From Candidatus Peribacteria bacterium (GTDB lineage: Bacteria > Patescibacteria > JAEDAM01 > Absconditabacterales > Absconditicoccaceae): DNA of 8,024 bases. Under the pieces are notes generated by a model, which did not search any database, was not told where the DNA came from, and saw only the letters and a program-made list of their open reading frames with translations. Positions within the stretch are counted from its first letter, which is position 1, and every line of letters starts with the position of its first letter. Made by a program: the position numbers and the translations under genes. The DNA is taken from positions 1 through 8,024 of the forward strand of contig JAITQZ010000016.1 in the NCBI GenBank assembly GCA_031288635.1, written 5' to 3'. This document shows positions 1-4,299 of this stretch, in pieces.

Positions 1-2
1 AT

Positions 3-179
3 GCAACCTCTTTCTCTGCTCCCGCTCTCAAAAAGATACGAGGAACACTTTACCTCACTTCAAAGCTACAACAACTAGCCATTGACCCAGAATGCCAAAT
101 AAAAGGGATAAACTACCATTACAAAATATTTACCACTCTCTCCGATTTCTTCAATACTTACCCTCAATATCGCCAATAA
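3..179 (+). CDS. 3' end of an unidentified protein-coding gene (partial)
   Basis: An open frame enters from the left edge and runs 58 codons to a TAA at 177-179. The visible peptide is the C-terminus of something longer, and the true start lies outside the window. The residue mix is that of a soluble protein (basic KKIRG near the start, then mixed helix-forming residues and an aromatic end, DFFNTYPQYRQ). The other two plus frames look less protein-like: one stops early and the other is rich in Ser, Pro and Thr. No family was recognised and no TGA falls in frame. It converges on rplL. A possible minus-strand small ORF (130-270) overlaps its last 50 bases, so one of the two may be spurious. Confidence 0.55.
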   Translation, partial: ATSFSAPALKKIRGTLYLTSKLQQLAIDPECQIKGINYHYKIFTTLSDFFNTYPQYRQ

Positions 180-270
180 AAATCATAATTCAAAAAAAAA
201 GCAGAATATCAACCCCAAATATCCCACTTACTAATCTATAAGCTCTTTTCCTTGTTGTTGATTTTTTCAT
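130..270 (-). CDS. possible small membrane peptide (46 aa) with two in-frame TGA
   Basis: This frame opens with ATG at 270 and reaches TAA at 132-130 only if TGA is read as Gly at 192-190 and 153-151. The peptide has a lysine/arginine-rich start (MKKSTTRKRAYR), a hydrophobic stretch of about 20 residues (around residues 14-34) and a charged tail, the pattern of a single-pass membrane peptide or a short secreted leader. Against it: it lies beyond the rplL terminator, has no convincing promoter, overlaps the incoming plus-strand gene by 50 bases and resembles no family I recognise. AT-rich sequence produces hydrophobic frames easily. It is listed as a candidate only. Confidence 0.22.
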
Positions 271-334
271 CTATTAATGTAGATTTTTCTATACTACACA
301 CTGTTTACGGTCATTTCTATTTTTTGAACTTACT

Positions 335-360
335 AAAAAAAAGGATGGTCTCCCACCCTT
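335..360 (-). terminator. intrinsic terminator after rplL
   Basis: On the minus strand an eight-pair stem (AAGGGTGG with CCATCCTT, one G-U pair) closes a GAGA loop of the stable GNRA type, and a run of eight T follows. It lies about 40 bases past the rplL stop, exactly where the rplJ-rplL transcript should end. A weaker inverted repeat (AGACAA/TTGTCT, 362-382) sits just before it. Confidence 0.9.
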
Positions 361-402
361 CAGACAATAAAACATCTTGTCTCCCTTATATTTTACAGAA
401 AA

Positions 403-783
403 CTATTTGAAGTTCACTGTAGCTCCAGCCTCCGTAAGTTTAGCTTTGAGTGCTTCAGCTTCTTCGATTTTCACATTTTCTTTTACAATCTTTGGAGCAG
501 CTTCTACCAAGTCTTTAGCAGCTTTCAAGTCGATATTCAGAATTTCCTTTACCACTTTGATAACGGAAATCTTCTGAGCACCTGCTTCGGTAAGCTCCAC
601 ATTAACGTTGTCAGATGCAGCAGCAGCACCAGCGTCCCCACCAGCAGCAGCACCAGCTACTACCATTGCAGCAGCAGATACACCAAATTTTTCTTCGATA
701 GCCTTCACGAGACCATTCAGTTCTATAGCTGACATTTTTTCAATCAGTTCGAGAACTTGTGTTTGTTCTTTAGTAAGTTCCAT
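403..783 (-). CDS. rplL: large-subunit ribosomal protein bL12 (L7/L12)
   Basis: This is the 126-residue stalk protein that, as dimers on L10, recruits and stimulates the translational GTPases. The three family regions are visible: a helical dimerisation segment (about 1-36), an Ala/Gly hinge (about 38-58) and a globular C-terminal domain (about 60-126) with VIKVVKEIL and AKDLVEAAPKIVKE. Length is normal. The ATG at 783 gives the expected N-terminus and the stop is TAG. It follows rplJ by 27 bases and shares its promoter and leader. One oddity: where the family usually has GLGLKEAK, residues 83-90 read NIDLKAAK, so two normally conserved glycines are absent. There is no in-frame TGA despite many glycines. 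Identification is secure. Confidence 0.98.
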   Translation of the reverse strand: MELTKEQTQVLELIEKMSAIELNGLVKAIEEKFGVSAAAMVVAGAAAGGDAGAAAASDNVNVELTEAGAQKISVIKVVKEILNIDLKAAKDLVEAAPKIVKENVKIEEAEALKAKLTEAGATVNFK

Positions 784-796
784 TTGTACATAACGA

Positions 797-808
797 TAAA
801 AAATAAAA
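797..808 (-). promoter_or_regulatory. U-rich pre-start element of rplL
   Basis: TTTTATTTTTTA (coding sense) ends 13 bases before the rplL ATG in the rplJ-rplL gap. No Shine-Dalgarno sequence is present. It is one of seven similar elements in the window. Because this one sits inside an operon, a role in translation initiation fits better than a promoter. Confidence 0.45.
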
Positions 809-810
809 GG

Positions 811-1323
811 TTAAGCAGCTTGCTTTTTTGCCACTTCGTTCACCACGCAAGCGAAAGATTGCAGTGGATAATTGAACAGGTACGCCAACTTGGAAATCAA
901 TTCCTCTTTGGAAGGAACATTTGCCAATTCGGTTACATAAGCACTATCGTACCACTTTTTGTCATACCAAGCTCCGAGAAACTTGAATGAAGAGTCAGAT
1001 TTGTCTTTTACAAATCCCTTCGCGAATTTGTTCACGACTTTGAGCGGTCCGTATTCATCAGAAGTTGCATACAGCACTCCAATAGGACCTTCGAGTTTTT
1101 CGATGTCTACCGTTTCATACCCTGCTGCTGCCAAGGCTCTCAGAAAGAGTCTTTTACGAACCACGTTGAATTTTCCCTCAGTACCGAGCACCTGTTTTCT
1201 CACGTCAGAGGACGTATTCACAGAAATCCCAGACTGTTGGACAATAACCACGTTTTGTGCAGCTTTTAGGTCAGAAACGTATTGATCGATCAGCTCTTTC
1301 TTTTTGTCTTTGCTAATCGCCAT
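811..1323 (-). CDS. rplJ: large-subunit ribosomal protein uL10
   Basis: This 170-residue protein anchors the L7/L12 dimers to 23S rRNA as the base of the ribosomal stalk. The N-terminal half carries the family pattern: a basic start (MAISKDKKKELIDQYVSDL), VVIVQQSGISV, then residues resembling the RNA-binding core (VVRKRLFLRAL). The C-terminal helix that binds L12 ends in NEVAKKQAA. The ATG at 1323 is the only good start and the stop is TAA. It is first in the rplJ-rplL operon, behind a promoter at 1530-1558 and a long structured leader, the usual site of L10(L12) autoregulation. It has no in-frame TGA. Identification is secure from sequence and neighbour. Confidence 0.96.
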   Translation of the reverse strand: MAISKDKKKELIDQYVSDLKAAQNVVIVQQSGISVNTSSDVRKQVLGTEGKFNVVRKRLFLRALAAAGYETVDIEKLEGPIGVLYATSDEYGPLKVVNKFAKGFVKDKSDSSFKFLGAWYDKKWYDSAYVTELANVPSKEELISKLAYLFNYPLQSFACVVNEVAKKQAA

Positions 1324-1333
1324 CCGTTTTGGT

Positions 1334-1346
1334 TAAGAAATAAAAA
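1334..1346 (-). promoter_or_regulatory. U-rich pre-start element of rplJ
   Basis: TTTTTATTTCTTA (coding sense) ends 10 bases before the rplJ ATG. The same 13 bases occur 11 bases before the META-domain gene at 7999. The rplJ promoter lies about 190 bases upstream, so this element is within the mRNA. Confidence 0.5.
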
Positions 1347-1384
1347 GAACCAGCTTTGGATAAAGCGGTCATAGTATCAGAGAT

Positions 1385-1520
1385 GCTCCCGAGTACCGTC
1401 ATCCAGAGCGGACTCTGAACGTCGTGAAAAGGTAAGCGATGAATCTAAGTCTATAACCTCGGTAGGATTTATTATCTTGGAACACAAAGGTACCACGACC
1501 ACCTACTTTCTTCGGCAAAG
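1385..1520 (-). promoter_or_regulatory. L10 leader RNA (autoregulatory 5' UTR of rplJ-rplL)
   Basis: The untranslated region before rplJ has the conserved parts of the bacterial L10 leader, the site where the L10(L12) complex binds its own mRNA to repress translation. On the minus strand GCCGAAGAAAGTAGG (1516-1502) is followed about 30 bases later by CCTACCGAGGTTATAG. GTAGG can pair with CCTAC, and CCGAG (1462-1458) with CTCGG (1393-1389). Between the last two lies a perfect CAGAG/CTCTG stem (1417-1404) with a TCCG loop of the UNCG type. This arrangement matches the family as I know it. The exact ends are estimates. Confidence 0.88.
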
Positions 1521-1529
1521 CTAAAAGAG

Positions 1530-1558
1530 AGTATACAGATTTCATTAACGAATTGCAA
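1530..1558 (-). promoter_or_regulatory. sigma70-type promoter of rplJ-rplL
   Basis: A -35 box TTGCAA (1558-1553) and a -10 box TATACT (1535-1530) are separated by an ideal 17 bases. The expected start, near 1523, lies just before the conserved L10 leader. The -35 is preceded by CTC, as at the rpmI promoter (CTCTTGCA in both). Confidence 0.75.
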
Positions 1559-1568
1559 GAGAAAATAC

Positions 1569-1596
1569 AAAAAAAAATCTGCTCGAAAAAAGACAG
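1569..1596 (-). terminator. possible weak intrinsic terminator after infA
   Basis: Just past the infA stop the minus strand reads CTGTC, a short gap, GAGCAG, then A and nine T. The stem is poor (three Watson-Crick pairs plus a wobble, then a mismatch), but the T run is long and the rplJ promoter begins immediately after it. It may end the rplU-infA transcript only partly. Confidence 0.4.
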
Positions 1597-1598
1597 TT

Positions 1599-1865
1599 TT
1601 ATGCTGCCTTCTCCTTCTCTTCAACTTGTTGATTTCTTTTTGCGGGATTATAACGATACACAATGCGTCCCTGCGACATATCATATTGATTTACTTCCAC
1701 TTTTACCCAATCTCCCATAATCACGGAAATATGGGCTTGCTTCATTTTCCCGGCACTATAGCCTGTAATCACTAAATCCATATCTTTCAATTTCACTCTA
1801 AATTTACCGGCTGGCAACACCTCTATAATTTCTCCATCTAGTTCAAATACTCCCTCTTTTGCCAT
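1599..1865 (-). CDS. infA: translation initiation factor IF-1
   Basis: IF-1 binds the 30S A site during initiation and helps position IF-2 and IF-3. The product is a single OB fold with clear family landmarks: MAKEG at the start, GEIIEVLPAGKFRVKL, GYSAGKMKQAHI, IMGDWVKVEVNQYD and the ending QGRIVYRYNP. The common length is about 72 residues. This one has 88, with a charged C-terminal extension of about 16 residues (KRNQQVEEKEKAA). The ATG shares its A with the rplU stop (TAATG), so translation is probably coupled to rplU. In most bacteria infA sits in the spc ribosomal operon or alone, and pairing with rplU is unusual. There is no in-frame TGA. Confidence 0.97.
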   Translation of the reverse strand: MAKEGVFELDGEIIEVLPAGKFRVKLKDMDLVITGYSAGKMKQAHISVIMGDWVKVEVNQYDMSQGRIVYRYNPAKRNQQVEEKEKAA

Positions 1866-2182
1866 TAAGCAGTGATTTTGTTAATAGTTAAAACAGTTTC
1901 CGTAGGTCTAAACCCGTGAGAACGGAAATATCTATTTTTTCTCTTGAATTTGATGACCGCTACTTTTTCCCCTTTTCCTGTCGCTCCAACCGTAGCTTCA
2001 ACTTTAGCTCCCTCTACATAAGGTTTTCCGACTTTCACCGTGTCGCCTTTTTCATCAAAAATAGCGAGAACCGTATCAATGGTCAGAGGTTTTCCTTCCT
2101 CTGTGGAAAGATTATCAACGGTAAGTTCGAGTCCTTCGTTAACGATATACTGATGTCCTTGAAGAGCAATTACTGCATACAT
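1865..2182 (-). CDS. rplU: large-subunit ribosomal protein bL21
   Basis: bL21 is a small 23S rRNA-binding protein. The 105-residue length is typical. It starts MYAVIALQGHQYIVNEG (family: YAVI.tGGkQY.V..G), continues with a middle VGKPYVEGAKVEATV, and ends with the basic rRNA-binding segment KFKRKNRYFRSHGFRPTETVLTI. The start at 2182 gives the canonical N-terminus. rpmA (bL27), which normally follows rplU, is missing here and infA overlaps instead. It is preceded by a small basic gene 42 bases upstream and probably shares its transcript. There is no Shine-Dalgarno sequence. Upstream lie TTTTTATTTATTA and TATCGT boxes. Confidence 0.97.
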   Translation of the reverse strand: MYAVIALQGHQYIVNEGLELTVDNLSTEEGKPLTIDTVLAIFDEKGDTVKVGKPYVEGAKVEATVGATGKGEKVAVIKFKRKNRYFRSHGFRPTETVLTINKITA

Positions 2183-2196
2183 TACGATATAACAAA

Positions 2197-2209
2197 TAAT
2201 AAATAAAAA
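2197..2209 (-). promoter_or_regulatory. U-rich pre-start element of rplU
   Basis: TTTTTATTTATTA (coding sense) ends 14 bases before the rplU ATG. Between it and the start is TTATATCGTA, sharing the TATCGT box (2189-2184) with rplL and the 2488 gene. Confidence 0.45.
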
Positions 2210-2224
2210 TCTTCTGCAATCTTA

Positions 2225-2488
2225 TTAGATAATTTTACCCAGTTGAGCCAACGTATTATACTTCTTCTTATTTTTTCTGTAAGAATGAGAAACGATTGCT
2301 CTAATTCTCTTGTACCTTCTCGCTGAAGGGAAGTCATAAGCAACGGTTTTTCTAAAATGTTTCGTCCCGTAGGTTTTTTGCTTTTTCGCAATGTCTAAAA
2401 GATGACTAGACCAAAGTTCCTTTTTGTAGAAAGAAATCAATCTTTCATTGGTATTCAAATCACCTGTTCTCCAAACTGTAAATCCCAT
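2225..2488 (-). CDS. small basic protein, possibly a divergent ribosomal protein bS21
   Basis: This 87-residue, strongly basic protein is rich in Lys, Arg and Tyr. It has a central helix-like stretch (NERLISFYKKELWSSHLLDI) and a basic tail (SARRYKRIRAI then SYRKNKKKYN), as expected of an RNA-binding protein. The order GD-N-x-x-RLI-x-FYKK...S-x-LLDIAKKQKTYGTK loosely recalls bS21 (GEN...LRRFKR...GIL.E.R.R..YEKP), but by eye only. It lies 42 bases before rplU and 39 after the preceding stop, within a translation gene run, supporting a ribosomal role. The start ATG at 2488 is preceded by ATTTATTTACT and TATCGT elements. The stop is TAA and there is no in-frame TGA. The gene is likely real; the bS21 assignment is a guess. 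Confidence 0.75.
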   Translation of the reverse strand: MGFTVWRTGDLNTNERLISFYKKELWSSHLLDIAKKQKTYGTKHFRKTVAYDFPSARRYKRIRAIVSHSYRKNKKKYNTLAQLGKII

Positions 2489-2506
2489 TTGTAAACGATA
2501 TAATAA

Positions 2507-2517
2507 AGTAAATAAAT
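2507..2517 (-). promoter_or_regulatory. U-rich pre-start element of the 2488 gene
   Basis: ATTTATTTACT (coding sense) ends 18 bases before the ATG. It is followed by TTATATCGTTTACAA directly against the start. The final TACAAATG is shared with rplL, which reads TGTACAAATG at its start. Confidence 0.35.
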
Positions 2518-2527
2518 CTGACTACTT

Positions 2528-2800
2528 TTAGTCATCTGACTTTTCATCCTCATCTTTATATCTTCCTGTCCAAGCAACCACAAAGAAGATAAGAGGAATA
2601 AGTCCTAACACACAGAACATCACCACTTTTCAGAGGTAATTATACAAAGCTGCAAAGACCCAGTGAAGACGATAGGTGGTATCAGCACTTGCTTCTCGTG
2701 CAGTAATGTCATTCCAAAGTCGAATAATGCCGGCAATAGCGAGTAGTCCAATCACAATATTACGAATAATAGCCACCCAATCCAGTTGTTTTTCTTCCAT
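2528..2800 (-). CDS. small two-helix membrane protein of unknown function (one TGA=Gly)
   Basis: With TGA read as Gly at 2632-2630 (residue 57) this frame encodes 90 residues. A short acidic start is followed by a hydrophobic segment (about 9-29, VAIIRNIVIGLLAIAGIIRLW), a polar linker of about 28 residues, a second hydrophobic segment (about 58-77, KVVMFCVLGLIPLIFFVVAW) and an acidic tail (DEDEKSDD). That is a two-pass inner-membrane topology. Under the standard code it would break just before the second helix. ATG codons at 2809, 2803 and 2800 are all in frame. 2800 is chosen because the U-rich element then ends 15 bases upstream, as in the neighbours. It lies 42 bases after the preceding gene and 39 before the next, probably one operon. 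No family recognised. Confidence 0.8.
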
Positions 2801-2815
2801 CATATGCATTCATAA

Positions 2816-2828
2816 TAGAAAATAAAAA
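2816..2828 (-). promoter_or_regulatory. U-rich pre-start element of the 2800 gene
   Basis: TTTTTATTTTCTA (coding sense) ends 15 bases before the chosen ATG at 2800, or 6 bases before the alternative ATG at 2809. It favours the nearer starts. Confidence 0.45.
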
Positions 2829-2842
2829 TCAGCTTTTTAAAG

Positions 2843-3256
2843 TTATACTATTTTCATTTCTTTCACAGAGAAGTTGCTATACTGCTTTACCTTGATGGCT
2901 GTGAATTTCAGGACAGAGAAGTCCGGGTCATCAAAGCCTTTGGGGTAATACAGTTCATCTCCTTTTCTCCACACAACGTCTTTGTCAGCTTTTTCTGGTG
3001 ATACTTCCATTGTTCAGATGAATAACATTCAAATGAAATTCATCGGGTCATAGAAGTAGATACTCGCTTTTTCATTCGCTTTGAATTGCTGAACTTTTTG
3101 AGAAGAAGTGTTTGTCGTCAGGAAGAATTCTTTTATTCCGTTTCTATGCCTGACTGCCAACATTGCTCTTGTCTGTGGAAATCCGTTTTCATCAACAGAC
3201 CCGACAAGACAAGTGGTTGCACTATCAATAAACTTTGCAAGCTGTTCTAACGTCAT
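2843..3256 (-). CDS. pyridoxamine 5'-phosphate oxidase family protein (general-stress-protein-26-like)
   Basis: The complete frame is 137 residues and needs two TGA codons read as Gly, at residues 76 (3031-3029) and 81 (3016-3014). The reading gives FIGMLFIGTMEV, the strand pair expected in this split-barrel flavin-binding family. Other family marks: a start with GSVDENGFPQTRAM, LTTNTSSQKVQQFKANEKASIYFYDP, then LYYPKGFDDPDFSVLKFTAIKV. Relatives bind FMN or related flavins, but the substrate cannot be told from sequence. ATG 3256 gives the usual N-terminus and the stop is TAA. Under the standard code about 45% would be lost, including the conserved PKG.DDPD region. It sits 68 bases after tRNA-Leu and 42 before the next gene. 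Family assignment is firm; cellular role is unknown. Confidence 0.9.
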
Positions 3257-3324
3257 TTTGCGAAGTTTAGCATCTAAGACAACTACTTTTCCTATCGATA
3301 TTCCACACTATCAGTCTTACAGTT

Positions 3325-3411
3325 TGCCGAGGACCGGAATCGAACCGGCACGAGGGTATAAGCCTCAAAGGATTTTAAGTCCTTCGTGTCTACCAATTCC
3401 ACCACCTCGGC
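3325..3411 (-). tRNA. tRNA-Leu (anticodon UAA)
   Basis: An 87-base class II tRNA folds well. The acceptor stem is GCCGAGG/CCTCGGC with discriminator A. The D arm is GTG/CAC around AATTGGTAGA. The anticodon stem is AAGGA/TCCTT with loop CTTAAAA (anticodon TAA at 3377-3375). The long variable arm has a GAGG/CCTC stem, and the T arm has loop TTCGATT. The long variable arm, discriminator A and anticodon agree on leucine. CCA is not encoded. No clear promoter lies directly upstream, so it may be processed from the rpmI-rplT transcript after the hairpin element. Confidence 0.97.
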
Positions 3412-3429
3412 TTGTTTTGGATTTTTTCC

Positions 3430-3590
3430 CACAAACCCCCTTCCGTCGGACTCGTAAACTTAACTCCTCGTCCTCCTCCCTCCCCCTTATCAGGGGGAAC
3501 TGCCCACCACACCACACTATAACCAACATTTGTTGCGGAACCCCCTGCAAAGGGGGTAGCCCCGAAGGGGCGGGGGTCTGTCAACACAAA
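3430..3590. repeat. GC-rich palindromic element between rplT and tRNA-Leu
   Basis: About 160 bases of GC-rich sequence interrupt AT-rich DNA. On the plus strand it holds three perfect hairpins: TCCCCC-ttatca-GGGGGA (3481-3498), ACCCCC-tgcaaa-GGGGGT (3540-3557) and GCCCC-gaa-GGGGC (3559-3571), plus a small CAAC/GTTG one (3524-3535). C5/G5 arms recur at both ends (near 3436 and 3572), allowing alternative pairings. The hexamer CACAAA flanks it (3430-3435 and 3585-3590) and could be a target-site duplication, though six bases can match by chance. Composition and hairpins resemble the small non-coding palindromic repeats scattered in many bacterial genomes. It encodes no convincing protein. It may also protect or end the rplT mRNA. 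Copy number cannot be judged here. Confidence 0.6.
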
Positions 3591-3593
3591 GTC

Positions 3594-3941
3594 CTATTTT
3601 ATTACTTCCTCATAAATCTTATCAAACACCTCAGGAAAAGCTACCGCGATATTACTCAGCATTTTTCTATCTAATTGAATATCCTTTTGATACAGAGCAT
3701 TCATAAACACAGAATACTTGCTTCCCTTTTCGCGAAGTGCAGCGTTCAACCTCTCAATCCATAAACTACGAAAATCTCTTTTCTTTAGTCTACGAGAAAC
3801 ATAAGCGTGCTGACCTTGCTTAATCAATGCCTGACGAACCTGATTGTAGACATTTTTTCTTCCCAGTCTAAATCCTTTCGCCTGTGCAACGTATTTTTTG
3901 TGCTTTCTCTGTCTTTGGAGACCATTCGTCACTCTAACCAT
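3594..3941 (-). CDS. rplT: large-subunit ribosomal protein bL20
   Basis: bL20 binds 23S rRNA early in 50S assembly. The 115 residues match the family throughout: MVRVTNGLQRQRKHKKYVAQ, AKGFRLGRKNVYNQVRQALIKQGQHAYVSRRLKKRDFRSLWIERLNAA, then the globular end with FMNALYQKDIQLDRKMLSNIAV. The basic N-terminal extension and the RR.KKRDFR.LWI.R.NAA block are diagnostic. Length is normal, the start is ATG at 3941 and the stop is TAG. It follows rpmI by 13 bases with no U-rich element of its own, so it probably relies on rpmI translation. infC, which usually precedes rpmI-rplT, is absent here. There is no in-frame TGA. Confidence 0.98.
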   Translation of the reverse strand: MVRVTNGLQRQRKHKKYVAQAKGFRLGRKNVYNQVRQALIKQGQHAYVSRRLKKRDFRSLWIERLNAALREKGSKYSVFMNALYQKDIQLDRKMLSNIAVAFPEVFDKIYEEVIK

Positions 3942-3954
3942 CCTAATGTTTTAA

Positions 3955-4146
3955 CTAATGAAGTAAAGATTGTACAGCTTTTTTCGCTGCTCCAACTAAC
4001 TGTTTTCCATATGAAAACTTTTTATTTGTTTTTCCTTTGTTGGTCAAAAGGTGATTATTCCCTTGCTTTTTGGAAGTAATTTTTCCAGACTTTGTCACCT
4101 TGAACCTTTTTTTCGCACCACTGTGGGTTTTAAGTTTATTAGCCAT
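3955..4146 (-). CDS. rpmI: large-subunit ribosomal protein bL35
   Basis: bL35 is a very small, basic 50S protein. Its 63 residues (family about 65) show the family pattern: MANKLKTHSGAKKRFKVTKSGKI near the start, a lysine-rich middle with NHLLTNKGKTNKK, and a short ending KAVQSLLH. The ATG at 4146 is the canonical start and the stop is TAG. It is first in a two-gene operon with rplT, behind a promoter at 4189-4218 whose -10 is embraced by an inverted repeat, and a leader of about 36 bases carrying the U-rich element. The classical infC-rpmI-rplT order is broken because no infC lies upstream. There is no in-frame TGA. Confidence 0.96.
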   Translation of the reverse strand: MANKLKTHSGAKKRFKVTKSGKITSKKQGNNHLLTNKGKTNKKFSYGKQLVGAAKKAVQSLLH

Positions 4147-4162
4147 TATAAAGCTGATGTTC

Positions 4163-4175
4163 TAGCAAATAAAAT
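4163..4175 (-). promoter_or_regulatory. U-rich pre-start element of rpmI
   Basis: ATTTTATTTGCTA (coding sense) ends 16 bases before the rpmI ATG, inside the predicted short leader. No Shine-Dalgarno sequence is seen. Confidence 0.45.
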
Positions 4176-4181
4176 GTTAAC

Positions 4182-4218
4182 GGTGAATAGTATATAACGA
4201 TTCACCATCAAAATGCAA
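4182..4218 (-). promoter_or_regulatory. rpmI-rplT promoter with overlapping inverted repeat (possible operator)
   Basis: The -35 TTGCAT (4218-4213) and -10 TATACT (4194-4189) are 18 bases apart. A perfect seven-base inverted repeat (GGTGAAT, 11 bases, ATTCACC; 4182-4206) brackets the -10 box, a position where a dimeric protein would block polymerase. As RNA it would lie mostly upstream of the predicted start (about 4182), so a DNA operator fits better than an mRNA hairpin. Confidence 0.65.
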
Positions 4219-4299
4219 GAGAATTTTAGAGATTTTTCCTTGTCAAAGGTGGGATTACTTCCAACGGAGAATAAAGGCGGATAAAGTCTAGTATTTCGA
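4207..4299. other. gap between lgt-like gene and the rpmI promoter
   Basis: About 90 bases hold the rpmI -35 box at one end and no gene, good terminator or RNA that I can identify. A short CCTT/AAGG inverted repeat lacks a T run, so lgt transcription may continue into rpmI. Confidence 0.3.

Noticed and set aside
608..793. Plus-strand Ala/Pro-rich frame opposite rplL.
   Set aside because: It is the antisense of the Ala/Gly hinge of L7/L12, with no promoter or start context.
1471..1476. GATAAT as the -10 of rplJ.
   Set aside because: It lies inside the conserved L10 leader and has no matching -35; the TTGCAA-17-TATACT promoter upstream is better.
3365..3587. Minus-strand open frames inside the hairpin element (Gly/Pro/Arg-rich).
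   Set aside because: They overlap the tRNA, and the repeats, not coding selection, explain them. Such frames are commonly mis-annotated in palindromic repeats.
3430..3590. CRISPR array or riboswitch in the GC-rich block.
   Set aside because: There are no regularly spaced identical repeats with unique spacers, and no riboswitch core that I recognise.
3108..3674. A long plus-strand open frame of 188 codons across the PNPOx start, tRNA and GC-rich element.
   Set aside because: It runs antisense through a tRNA and conserved genes and has low-complexity composition; it is a shadow of stop-poor GC-rich sequence.
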